From Ruegeria sp. AD91A (GTDB lineage: Bacteria > Pseudomonadota > Alphaproteobacteria > Rhodobacterales > Rhodobacteraceae): DNA of 64,000 nt. This document shows positions 26,000 through 33,833 of this stretch, one piece after another (the first letter of the stretch is position 1; the number at the start of each line of letters is the position of its first letter). The stretch covers positions 1,364,001-1,428,000 of the forward strand of contig NZ_CP031946.1 in assembly GCF_003443535.1 (NCBI RefSeq). Direction: 5' to 3'. The position numbers were made by a program, and so were the translations under genes. A model generated the notes under the pieces. It was not told the origin of the DNA and searched no databases. It saw only the letters and a list, made by a program, of their open reading frames with translations.

Positions 26000-27559
26000 A
26001 TGCGCGCCATGACACTCCGCCGGTTGATGGGAACCGCACTTTGCGCCGCCACTTTGGCGGCCTGCACGCCCGTGGGGCCCGATTTCGTGCGGCCGAACTC
26101 TCCGGTCGTGAAACAATGGATCGAGGTCAACACACCCAGCGCCGGCCAAGGCGGCCTGACAACGCGCAGCGCACCCGTGGTTAAATGGTGGGAAACATTC
26201 AATGACCCGACCCTCAACCGGCTGATTGCCGAGGCCTACGCCCAAAACCTGACGCTTCAGGTCGCGGGGGCACGGGTGCTGCAAGCGCGGGCACAGTTGG
26301 GGATTGCTTTCGGCGAATTGTACCCGCAATCTCAGGCCATCGGTGGGTCATTGCAGCGTCGGCAGATCAGCGACAACCTAGGGCCTGTTGCCGATATCAA
26401 CCGGATCATCCCCCTAGATACCGAATTCTCGACGTCGCAGGTTGGGTTCGATGCCCAGTGGGAACTGGATGTCTGGGGCGCGCAGCGGCGCGGTGTTCAG
26501 GCGGCTCGGTCAAATCTGGCCTTGCAGGTCGCAAACTATGATGACGCATTGGTGACACTGACCGGCGACGTCGCCGCGCTCTACGTCAATATTCGCGCGT
26601 TGCAGGAATCTTTGGCAGTAGCCCGGGAAAACATCAAATTGCAGCAGGAATCGGCGGACCTGACCCAGCTGCGATTCAACAACGGAGTCACGACCGAGCT
26701 GGACGTTCAGGAATCCACAGCCCTGCTCAACAATACCAAGGCCTTGGTACCCGAGCTGGAAAGTGACCTGCAACAGACCAAGAATGCTTTGGCCGTGCTG
26801 CTGGGGACCACGCCATCCCGGATGACAAGTCTTCTTGGGAATTCCGGTCGTATCCCGTCTGCGCGAACAAATGTGGCCGTTGGCGTGCCGGCAGAACTGT
26901 TGCGCCGCCGCCCGGATGTCCGCGCGGCAGAACTGGCCGCCGCGACGCAATCGGCACAAGTGGGCATCGCAATGGCTGACCTGTATCCGCAGTTCGTGCT
27001 GTCGGGCGCGATCGGTTTGCAGGCATCGGGCGGGCGCGATCTGTTCAGCGGCAACAGCACCACCGGTCTGGCGAGTGCTGGCGTAGTCTGGAACGTGCTT
27101 AATTATGGTCGCATCAAGAACAACGTCCGCGCGCAGGATGCGGCATATCAAGCGCTGATTGCCAATTACCAGAACACCGTTCTGACCGCGTATTCCGAAG
27201 TGGAAAGCGCGATGGTCGCCTATACGCAAGCGCGAAAACAGGTTGGGTTCTATCAGAAAAGCGTCGATGCCTCACGCAAGGCCGCAGATATCGCCATAAG
27301 CCAGTACACGGACGGCATCGCCAGCTATTCGCGCATTCTGAACACGCAGACCGCGCTATTGCGGTCGCAGGCCAACCTGATCGAAGCGCGGCAGCAGGTG
27401 TCCAGCAATCTGGTTGCGGTTTACAAAGGTCTGGGCGGCGGATGGCAGATCCGTCAAAACCAAGAGTTCCTGCCTGAAACCGTGCTGGCCGAAATGGCCT
27501 ATCGCACCGACTGGGGCGATCTGCTTGAAAAAACCCCGACCCGAGCCAGCCTGAACTAG
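26000..27559 (+). CDS. Outer-membrane efflux lipoprotein (NodT/OprM family)
   Basis: This is a 519-residue TolC-like channel. The signal peptide ends in a lipobox LAAC (C22), so the mature protein is a lipoprotein, as in OprM. Two OEP repeats follow, each with helices rich in Ala, Gln and Leu; the typical start CTPVGPDFVRP and the internal AELLRRRPDVRAAELAAATQ motif are present. It directly follows the HlyD gene and could complete a tripartite exporter with it, and possibly also serve the RND pair at 16688-20986, which lacks its own outer-membrane gene. It converges on mprF with 3 bases between. Confidence 0.92.
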   Translation: MRAMTLRRLMGTALCAATLAACTPVGPDFVRPNSPVVKQWIEVNTPSAGQGGLTTRSAPVVKWWETFNDPTLNRLIAEAYAQNLTLQVAGARVLQARAQLGIAFGELYPQSQAIGGSLQRRQISDNLGPVADINRIIPLDTEFSTSQVGFDAQWELDVWGAQRRGVQAARSNLALQVANYDDALVTLTGDVAALYVNIRALQESLAVARENIKLQQESADLTQLRFNNGVTTELDVQESTALLNNTKALVPELESDLQQTKNALAVLLGTTPSRMTSLLGNSGRIPSARTNVAVGVPAELLRRRPDVRAAELAAATQSAQVGIAMADLYPQFVLSGAIGLQASGGRDLFSGNSTTGLASAGVVWNVLNYGRIKNNVRAQDAAYQALIANYQNTVLTAYSEVESAMVAYTQARKQVGFYQKSVDASRKAADIAISQYTDGIASYSRILNTQTALLRSQANLIEARQQVSSNLVAVYKGLGGGWQIRQNQEFLPETVLAEMAYRTDWGDLLEKTPTRASLN

Positions 27560-27562
27560 AGG

Positions 27563-30172
27563 CTACTTGGTCAACCCGCGCAGACCGCCCGAGATCAGGA
27601 TATTGACCTCGTAAAGGATGCGGGGCGCGGCGAACCCGCCGGGGCTGGCCAGATAGTTGGGGCTCCATTCCGGGTCGAATTTCTGTTTGAAGGCGCGCAG
27701 CCCTTCGAAATGATAGAACTGCTCGCCATGCTCATAGACAAAGCCGCCGATGCGGTTCCAAAGCGATGCAAGTTGACGGTTTTCGATCCCCGAGAACGGC
27801 GCCGCACCCAGCGAGAACCAGTGGAACCCCTGCTGTGATCCCCAATTCATCATTTCCGCAAAAAGTGCATCCATGACAAAGCTTGGACTATCAGGTTCAT
27901 AGCGCATCAAATCCAGTGACAGCTCGGATTTGTTGCCGCCTTGAAACAGGTTGGCAAAGGCCATGATCTTGCCTGTTTTACCGTCACGCAGAACCGCATG
28001 ATCAAAATAGGACAGGTACTGATCGTCAAATCCCCCAAGTGCAAAGCCCTTTTCAGCACCCGCCTTTTGTGCCAGCCAATGATCTGAAATAGCGCGCAAT
28101 TCCGGCAAAACCGAGGCCAGGTCTTCTTTCGGAATGATCTCGAATACATAGCCCTCCCGCTCGGCCCGGTTTCTGGCCTGCCGGAACCGCTTGCGCGACT
28201 TTCCATCCAGCGAGAAATCCTTTAGCGGCACCCGCGCGACCTCGCCGATCTTCAGTATCGACAGCCCCAAATCCAGAAATGTCGGCAGGTATTTGGTTGA
28301 AACACTGTAGAAGGCACACAGTTTTCCCTCACGGTCCGCCATTTCCCTGAGCTGCCAGATCAATTGCTGCCCCGCTGCTTCATCGCCGACCGGCTCTCCC
28401 TTCGAGATCAGAGCGTTGCCCGTGTCTGCGTACGCAATGAATGCAGTTTCATCCGGTGAGATCAGGAACTGTTTGTCACCGGTAAGCGAGATTTGGGATT
28501 CGGTATCCTCGCACTCCATCACCAGCCGTTCGACGACACCGGGGATTTCCGTGCGCACAGGTGTCGGAATCTCTCGCCCGAACAGGGAGTTCACGGCCAC
28601 AATCCCCACGATCACCGCTACGACAAGGCTGGAGCGCAAAAAGCGCGAGGCGTCTCCGTTCCAGGCAAATTCCCACCACAGGGCGTTCTGGTACTCGACG
28701 TGGGAATAGGTGAACAGACCGACCCAGAAGATGACTGCCAACAGAACCACGACGCTGATCAGCCAAGGGATATTCAGCCTGAAAATCGACGCGCCACTGA
28801 CCCGATAGAACGCCCCGCGGAACATGGCCAGAAGGCCAATCGTACCCAGCATCGACAGCGCTTCGTGAGTATCCAGTCCCTTTGCCAGCGAGGCAAAGAA
28901 CCCGGCCACCATCAACAACATTGCCACCACCCATGCGCGGTAGAGCTTTCGAAACAAACCGCGAGACACCAGCAAAAGCAGTACTCCGACAGCACTGCCG
29001 GCAAGGTGCGATGCCTCGACAAACGATAGCGGCAAAACCTCTCTCAGAACGCCAAGGTTCTGCGTGCCCGCTGGCAACGCTCCGGACACCAGCAGGATCA
29101 CTCCGGCCACTGCCGCAATCCCGGCTGCCACCATAGGAACGATGGGGCGGATGACCCGATAGACCCATGTCGCGGCCCCACCGATCCTGTGCCTCTGCGT
29201 CAGTGCGGACGCGACCGCAATGGACACGCTGGCGATACCGAACGGCAAGAAGGTGTAAACGACGCGATACAACAACAAGGCTGCGATCACATCCGAACGT
29301 CCCGACACCCCAAGCCCCGCGATCAGCGTGGCTTCGAATACCCCAAGCCCGCCCGGCGCGTGGCTGAGGATTCCAACGGCGATTGCTGCAATGTAGATCG
29401 TGAAGAAATAGGGATAACCAACGCCCAGATCGTCCGGCATCAGGACATAGAGCGCCATGGACGCGCCAACCAGATCTCCGATAGCGGCCAGTGTCAGCAA
29501 GCTGGCCAGTTTGCCGCCTGGCAAATCAAACCCTATACCGGCTACGGCCAACCGCCTGCCCCCGCTGGACAACCATATGAACATCGCGACCAATGCCCCC
29601 AAAAGGCACAATCCGATGACGGTTTCCACCGTTTCGCTGACAGGCATCACTTTGGAGATTCCGTCCGGATGCACGGTCAGCAACACACCCAGAACCAGAA
29701 CAAGCCCCATCCAGAACGCGACCCAGGACGTTGCGATAACCCCGGCCACCCGCCCCAGATCCAATCCCAGAGACGCATAAATCCGGTACCGGATCGCCGT
29801 CCCGGTGATGTAGGAAAACCCCAGGCAGTTCGATACGGCATAACCGCTAGCCCCTGCCAATCCGGCTACAGGCAAAGGCACTTTGCCGCCTGCCACACTC
29901 TGCACGGCAAACACATCATAGAGCGATAGCGAAAGAAAACTGAACGCAGTCCAAAGCAAGGCGAAAAACATAAGTTTCCACGACGTCGTCGCGATATCGG
30001 CCTGGACATCCGACCATTTCACATGCGTAGACAAATCATGCAAAACCGTCAGCGCGATCCCAGTCACGAGAACCGGTATCGCGATCCGCAGCCAGGGTTT
30101 TTCCAACATAGCCGTAAGCTTTTCAACCCAGTGCACCGCCAGAGGTTCACCGTCACTTTCCGCATTGGTCAT
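27563..30172 (-). CDS. mprF: MprF-type phosphatidylglycerol aminoacyltransferase/flippase
   Basis: This 869-residue protein has the full MprF layout: a large N-terminal membrane region of about 14 helices (to about residue 545) that flips lipids, and a C-terminal cytosolic DUF2156/GNAT-like domain (about 560-860) that transfers an amino acid from aminoacyl-tRNA to phosphatidylglycerol. The catalytic half shows FLISPDETAFIAYADTGNAL, KSRKRFRQARNRAEREGYVF and FHWFSLGAAPFSGI. Modified lipids lower the negative surface charge and protect against cationic peptides and acid. The amino acid (lysine, alanine or other) cannot be told. It stands alone, without the acvB/atvA hydrolase partner seen in rhizobial lpiA operons. 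Confidence 0.9.
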   Translation of the reverse strand: MTNAESDGEPLAVHWVEKLTAMLEKPWLRIAIPVLVTGIALTVLHDLSTHVKWSDVQADIATTSWKLMFFALLWTAFSFLSLSLYDVFAVQSVAGGKVPLPVAGLAGASGYAVSNCLGFSYITGTAIRYRIYASLGLDLGRVAGVIATSWVAFWMGLVLVLGVLLTVHPDGISKVMPVSETVETVIGLCLLGALVAMFIWLSSGGRRLAVAGIGFDLPGGKLASLLTLAAIGDLVGASMALYVLMPDDLGVGYPYFFTIYIAAIAVGILSHAPGGLGVFEATLIAGLGVSGRSDVIAALLLYRVVYTFLPFGIASVSIAVASALTQRHRIGGAATWVYRVIRPIVPMVAAGIAAVAGVILLVSGALPAGTQNLGVLREVLPLSFVEASHLAGSAVGVLLLLVSRGLFRKLYRAWVVAMLLMVAGFFASLAKGLDTHEALSMLGTIGLLAMFRGAFYRVSGASIFRLNIPWLISVVVLLAVIFWVGLFTYSHVEYQNALWWEFAWNGDASRFLRSSLVVAVIVGIVAVNSLFGREIPTPVRTEIPGVVERLVMECEDTESQISLTGDKQFLISPDETAFIAYADTGNALISKGEPVGDEAAGQQLIWQLREMADREGKLCAFYSVSTKYLPTFLDLGLSILKIGEVARVPLKDFSLDGKSRKRFRQARNRAEREGYVFEIIPKEDLASVLPELRAISDHWLAQKAGAEKGFALGGFDDQYLSYFDHAVLRDGKTGKIMAFANLFQGGNKSELSLDLMRYEPDSPSFVMDALFAEMMNWGSQQGFHWFSLGAAPFSGIENRQLASLWNRIGGFVYEHGEQFYHFEGLRAFKQKFDPEWSPNYLASPGGFAAPRILYEVNILISGGLRGLTK

Positions 30173-30289
30173 GCTGCACGTCCCCGCCGGTTTCTGATCG
30201 CAGATACCACGTGCGGCTCACCCGCCCGTCGACTATCAATACTTCATCTACCAACAGACTCTGGCACATTTTGTTTTTATCTCAAAGCG

Positions 30290-30718
30290 CTAGAGCCGCC
30301 CCCTGCGTGTTGACAGCAAAAGGTTCGTTTCCGAACGCGTCACACCGTCGATCTTTCGGATCTGAAACAGAACCTCATCCAGTTCGGCCAGAGTTTCGGT
30401 GCTGATCTCGGCGATCAGATCCCAACTGCCATTTGTCGAATGAACCGCCGTCACCTGACGCATGGCTCCGATCCGGGCCATCACGCGTTCTGTTCCGCGC
30501 CCTTCAATCTCGAGCATCATCAATCCGCGCACCGGGCTTTGCGCCAGATCGCGACGAGTCAAAACGGTGAAGCCGACGATTTCACCGGACTGTTTCAGCC
30601 GCTGCAACCTGCTGCGCACCGTTGTGCGCGTCACGCCCAGCGTTTCCGACAGCTCTGACAGGCTTGCCCGAGCATCCCGCTGCAACGCATTGAGCAGTCG
30701 ATTGTCCAATTCGTCCAT
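30290..30718 (-). CDS. Lrp/AsnC-family regulator
   Basis: This 142-residue protein has an N-terminal helix-turn-helix (LDNRLLNALQRDARASLSEL ... GVTRTTVRSRLQRL) and a C-terminal RAM domain (LMMLEIEGRGTERVMARI; then VHSTNGSWDLIAEI) that binds amino acids and drives oligomerisation. It is divergent from the arginase-CtlX-ornithine cyclodeaminase operon with an 86-base gap containing a palindrome, so arginine or ornithine is the likely effector and that operon the likely target. This is the usual arrangement for AsnC-type regulators of amino-acid catabolism. Confidence 0.92.
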   Translation of the reverse strand: MDELDNRLLNALQRDARASLSELSETLGVTRTTVRSRLQRLKQSGEIVGFTVLTRRDLAQSPVRGLMMLEIEGRGTERVMARIGAMRQVTAVHSTNGSWDLIAEISTETLAELDEVLFQIRKIDGVTRSETNLLLSTRRGRL

Positions 30719-30753
30719 AGCGCTTTCTCATAAAGAATTTTCCGAGACCATTT

Positions 30754-30768
30754 TGAGCAATTTGCTGA
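30754..30768. promoter_or_regulatory. Candidate Lrp-type operator
   Basis: TGAGCAATTTGCTGA is a 15-base palindrome (AGCAA-T-TTGCT core, one mismatched pair at the second position from each end). It lies midway between the divergent Lrp-type regulator and arginase genes, where such a regulator would control both. Confidence 0.55.
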
Positions 30769-30804
30769 CTTCACGCAAGACAGTATGACGGCCTAAATGA
30801 ACAT

Positions 30805-31725
30805 ATGGAACTCAAGGATATCATACTGGTTGGCGCCCCGATGGACGCCGGAAAACGCCGTCAGGGATGCCGGATGGGCCCTGATGCGTATCGCGTGGCA
30901 GGGTTGGAGCAAGCGCTGTCTGATCTTGGTCACACCGTTCACGATTGGGGCGACGTGCAAGCCGCAAGCGTCGACATTCCCCAACACCCGCACCTGTTCG
31001 CCCTGCCCGAATGTGTGGGGTGGACACAAGCTATCAGCAAAGCTGCGCAAGACGCGGCGGGTCAGGGTATTCCTATTTTCATGGGGGGCGATCACGCCCT
31101 GTCCATGGGTACGGTTGCCGGGATGGCCGCCCATGCTGCTCAGATCGATCGCCCCCTGTTTGTACTATGGCTTGACGCCCACAGCGACTTTCATACTCCG
31201 GACAGCACGGGCAGCGGCAACCTGCACGGCACGCCGGTGGCGTATTTTACCGGCAGACCCGGGTTCGAGGACTTTCCCCCTTTGCCCGCCGTCATACCGA
31301 CGGATCGCGTCGGCATGATCGGATTGCGCTCTGTCGACCCGGCGGAACGAGCGGCGCTGGAACAGGACCGCGCCATGCTGGCGGATATGCGCAGCATAGA
31401 TGAAAATGGCATCAAAGCCCCCCTGTTGGCCTTTCTGGATCGCGTCAGGGCTGAAAACGCTCTGCTACACGTGTCGTTGGATGTCGATTTCCTCGATCCG
31501 GCCGTGGCACCCGCAGTCGGCACGACTGTGCCCGGCGGTGCGACCGAGCGCGAAGCCCATTTGGCCATGGAACTGCTGCATGAAAGCGGGCTTGTCTGCT
31601 CACTGGACCTGGTCGAACTGAACCCGTTTCTGGATGACCGGGGCCGAACCGCAAAGCTGATGGTCGATCTGGCTGCCTCTTTGATGGGCCGCCGTATCTT
31701 CGATCGCCCCACCCGGAGTTTCTGA
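30805..31725 (+). CDS. rocF: Arginase
   Basis: This 306-residue manganese enzyme hydrolyses arginine to ornithine and urea. The metal-ligand motifs of the ureohydrolase family are present in order: GGDHA (about residue 94), DAHSD (about 122) and SLDVDFLDP (about 225), the last with the catalytic and binuclear-site aspartates. The N-terminus VGAPMDAGKRRQGCRMGPDA is arginase-like rather than agmatinase-like. It heads an operon with ctlX (1-base overlap) and ornithine cyclodeaminase, so ornithine goes on to proline. Urea would need urease, which is not in the window. Confidence 0.93.
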   Translation: MELKDIILVGAPMDAGKRRQGCRMGPDAYRVAGLEQALSDLGHTVHDWGDVQAASVDIPQHPHLFALPECVGWTQAISKAAQDAAGQGIPIFMGGDHALSMGTVAGMAAHAAQIDRPLFVLWLDAHSDFHTPDSTGSGNLHGTPVAYFTGRPGFEDFPPLPAVIPTDRVGMIGLRSVDPAERAALEQDRAMLADMRSIDENGIKAPLLAFLDRVRAENALLHVSLDVDFLDPAVAPAVGTTVPGGATEREAHLAMELLHESGLVCSLDLVELNPFLDDRGRTAKLMVDLAASLMGRRIFDRPTRSF

Positions 31726-32645
31726 TGCTGTCTCTTCAAGCGCCATCTGCCGTTGTCATGATCCGGCCACACGCTTTTGCATCCAACCCGGAAACACGCG
31801 ATGACAATGCCTTTCAAACGCTGAGCACCGTATCCGCCGAGGCGACATCGGACGCGGCCAGGGATGAACATGATCGGGCGGTGCAACAATTGCGCGACGC
31901 CGGAGTCACTGTTCATGTGTTTGACGATTTCGGCGACCTCAACACACCTGACAGCGTTTTTCCTAACAACTGGTTCTCAACACATCCCGGCGGCCATGTG
32001 GCGATCTACCCGATGTTTGTGCCATCGCGCAGGCGCGAACGCCGGAACGATGTAATCGAGCTGCTCAAACAGGAATACCGCGTGCAAGATGTCATCGACT
32101 ATTCCGGGCTGGAACAAGACAACCTGGCTCTGGAAGGAACCGGCGCGATGGTTTTGGATCACGTGGCCCGCATCGCTTACACGGTGACGTCCAATCGCGC
32201 GGATCCGGTCTTGCTGGAACGGTTCTGCACGCATTTCAACTATGAGCCAATCGCCTTTGAGGCCCGCGATGCCAAGGGCCGGGACGTTTATCACACCAAC
32301 GTATTGATGGGAATCGGCACGCATTACGCCTTGATTTGCCTCGATATGATTTCGGACCCTGTTCGCCGCCTGACCGTCCACAATCGGCTGGAGGAATCCG
32401 GTCGAACCGTCATTGACCTGACCCATGACCAGATCGCCGAGTTCGCGGGTAACGCCATTGAGCTGACAGGGCGGGATGGGTTGGTGCTGGCCCTGTCCCG
32501 CAGGGCACTTGCCGCCCTCACACCAGACCAAATCGCAACAATCCAGAACAGTGCAACACCGTTGCCGCTGTCCGTTCCAACAATTGAAACCGCCGGTGGG
32601 TCCGTGCGCTGCATGATTGCAGGCGTTCATCTTGCCCGCCGATAG
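31725..32645 (+). CDS. ctlX: Citrulline hydrolase-like protein (CtlX; amidinotransferase fold)
   Basis: This 306-residue protein of the guanidine-modifying (pentein) superfamily resembles CtlX, reported to convert citrulline to ornithine. The catalytic features are an early acidic motif (PDSVFPNNWFSTHPGG), a histidine in VYHTNVLMGIGTHYAL, and a cysteine near the C-terminus (C296 in SVRCMIAGVHL). It overlaps arginase by one base and precedes ornithine cyclodeaminase by 9 bases, so both arginine and citrulline appear to feed ornithine. Dimethylarginine hydrolase activity is an alternative within the superfamily, but the operon favours CtlX. Confidence 0.85.
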   Translation: MLSLQAPSAVVMIRPHAFASNPETRDDNAFQTLSTVSAEATSDAARDEHDRAVQQLRDAGVTVHVFDDFGDLNTPDSVFPNNWFSTHPGGHVAIYPMFVPSRRRERRNDVIELLKQEYRVQDVIDYSGLEQDNLALEGTGAMVLDHVARIAYTVTSNRADPVLLERFCTHFNYEPIAFEARDAKGRDVYHTNVLMGIGTHYALICLDMISDPVRRLTVHNRLEESGRTVIDLTHDQIAEFAGNAIELTGRDGLVLALSRRALAALTPDQIATIQNSATPLPLSVPTIETAGGSVRCMIAGVHLARR

Positions 32646-32654
32646 GAGAGCACT

Positions 32655-33695
32655 ATGCAACCTTCAGACAAGGCCCTGGTACCATTCGTTTCCGTCGACA
32701 ACATGATGCGACTGGTACACCATATTGGCGTCGAACAGATGATCATGCAGATTGCTGCACAGATCGAATCCGATTTCAAACGATGGGAAAGCTTCGATAA
32801 GACACCTCGCATTCCGGCGCACTCTCCTCATGGCGTGATTGAGCTGATGCCAACTTCGGATGGCGAGGCGTACGGGTTCAAATACGTAAACGGCCATCCC
32901 AAGAACACTTCCGAAGGGCTGCAAACCGTTACTGCATTCGGCCTGCTGGCAGACGTCTATACAGGATATCCGACGCTGTTGACCGAAATGACAATGCTGA
33001 CCGCGCTGCGCACGGCGGCGACTTCGGCTCTGGTCGGGCGCTATCTGGCCCCGAAAAATGCCAAGACAATGGCCATGATCGGCAATGGCGCACAGTCCGA
33101 ATTCCAGTGCCTCGCCTTCAAGGCAATGTGCGGGATCGACACCGTTCGGCTTTATGACATCGATCCGAATGCCACATCGAAATGCACCGCGAATTTGCAG
33201 GGCAAGGGCCTGACCGTCATCCCTTGTAAGACGCCGGAAGACGCCATCGAAGGCGCCCAGATCATCACCACCTGCACGGCAGATAAGAAATACGCAACGA
33301 TCCTGACCGACAACATGGTTGGACCCGGCGTCCACATCAACGCCATCGGAGGCGATTGCCCCGGCAAGACCGAGTTGCATCGTGACATCCTGTTACGTTC
33401 GGACATCTTCGTCGAATACCCTGAACAAACCCGGATCGAAGGCGAAATTCAGGCGCTGGATTCGGATCACCCCGTGACCGAGATGTGGCAGGTCGTCACC
33501 GGCGCCGCCAAGGGGCGCACCGATGAGCGGCAGATCACTTTGTTCGACAGTGTTGGCTTCGCAATCGAGGATTTCTCGGCCCTGCGCTATGTGAAACAGG
33601 CGATTGAAGGCACAACGTTCTTTGAACCTCTGGACATGTTGGCGGACCCGGACGATCCACGCGATCTGTTTGGGATGTTGATGCGGGCCGGATAA
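32655..33695 (+). CDS. ocd: Ornithine cyclodeaminase
   Basis: This 346-residue NAD-dependent enzyme converts ornithine to proline with release of ammonia. The substrate region ALRTAATSALVGRYLAPKNA and the dinucleotide-binding motif MIGNGAQSEFQ are characteristic, and the length equals that of the long ornithine cyclodeaminases (as opposed to the shorter mu-crystallin-like relatives). A TAGGAGAG ribosome binding site precedes the ATG. It is the third gene of the arginine/citrulline catabolic operon, whose products feed proline catabolism or osmoprotection. Confidence 0.93.
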   Translation: MQPSDKALVPFVSVDNMMRLVHHIGVEQMIMQIAAQIESDFKRWESFDKTPRIPAHSPHGVIELMPTSDGEAYGFKYVNGHPKNTSEGLQTVTAFGLLADVYTGYPTLLTEMTMLTALRTAATSALVGRYLAPKNAKTMAMIGNGAQSEFQCLAFKAMCGIDTVRLYDIDPNATSKCTANLQGKGLTVIPCKTPEDAIEGAQIITTCTADKKYATILTDNMVGPGVHINAIGGDCPGKTELHRDILLRSDIFVEYPEQTRIEGEIQALDSDHPVTEMWQVVTGAAKGRTDERQITLFDSVGFAIEDFSALRYVKQAIEGTTFFEPLDMLADPDDPRDLFGMLMRAG

Positions 33696-33756
33696 CGCAT
33701 TGTGGCGATGGGCTCTGTCCCTGTCGCGCCATGCACGCCTCCCCCGCAGTTTCAAG

Positions 33757-33793
33757 GGCCAGATGAAGCAAGGGATCCGAACTTCATCTGGCC
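33757..33793. repeat. 12-bp perfect inverted repeat downstream of ocd
   Basis: GGCCAGATGAAG (33757-33768) and CTTCATCTGGCC (33782-33793) form a perfect 12-base-pair stem with a 13-base loop. It lies between the convergent ocd and TRAP dctM genes. No T-run follows on either strand, so it may be a transcript-end hairpin or part of a dispersed palindromic element together with the next hairpin. Confidence 0.8.
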
Positions 33794-33809
33794 ACAAATA
33801 TCCCGGAGC

Positions 33810-33826
33810 GCGAGGCAGAGCCTCGC
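33810..33826. repeat. 7-bp hairpin GCGAGGC-AGA-GCCTCGC
   Basis: A perfect hairpin with a 3-base loop, 16 bases from the previous inverted repeat. The surrounding sequence (CCCGGAGCGCGAGGCAGAG and following) has the look of the repeated intergenic palindromes I recall from Rhodobacterales genomes; no second copy is evident in this window. Confidence 0.6.
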
Positions 33827-33833
33827 TTCCGAA

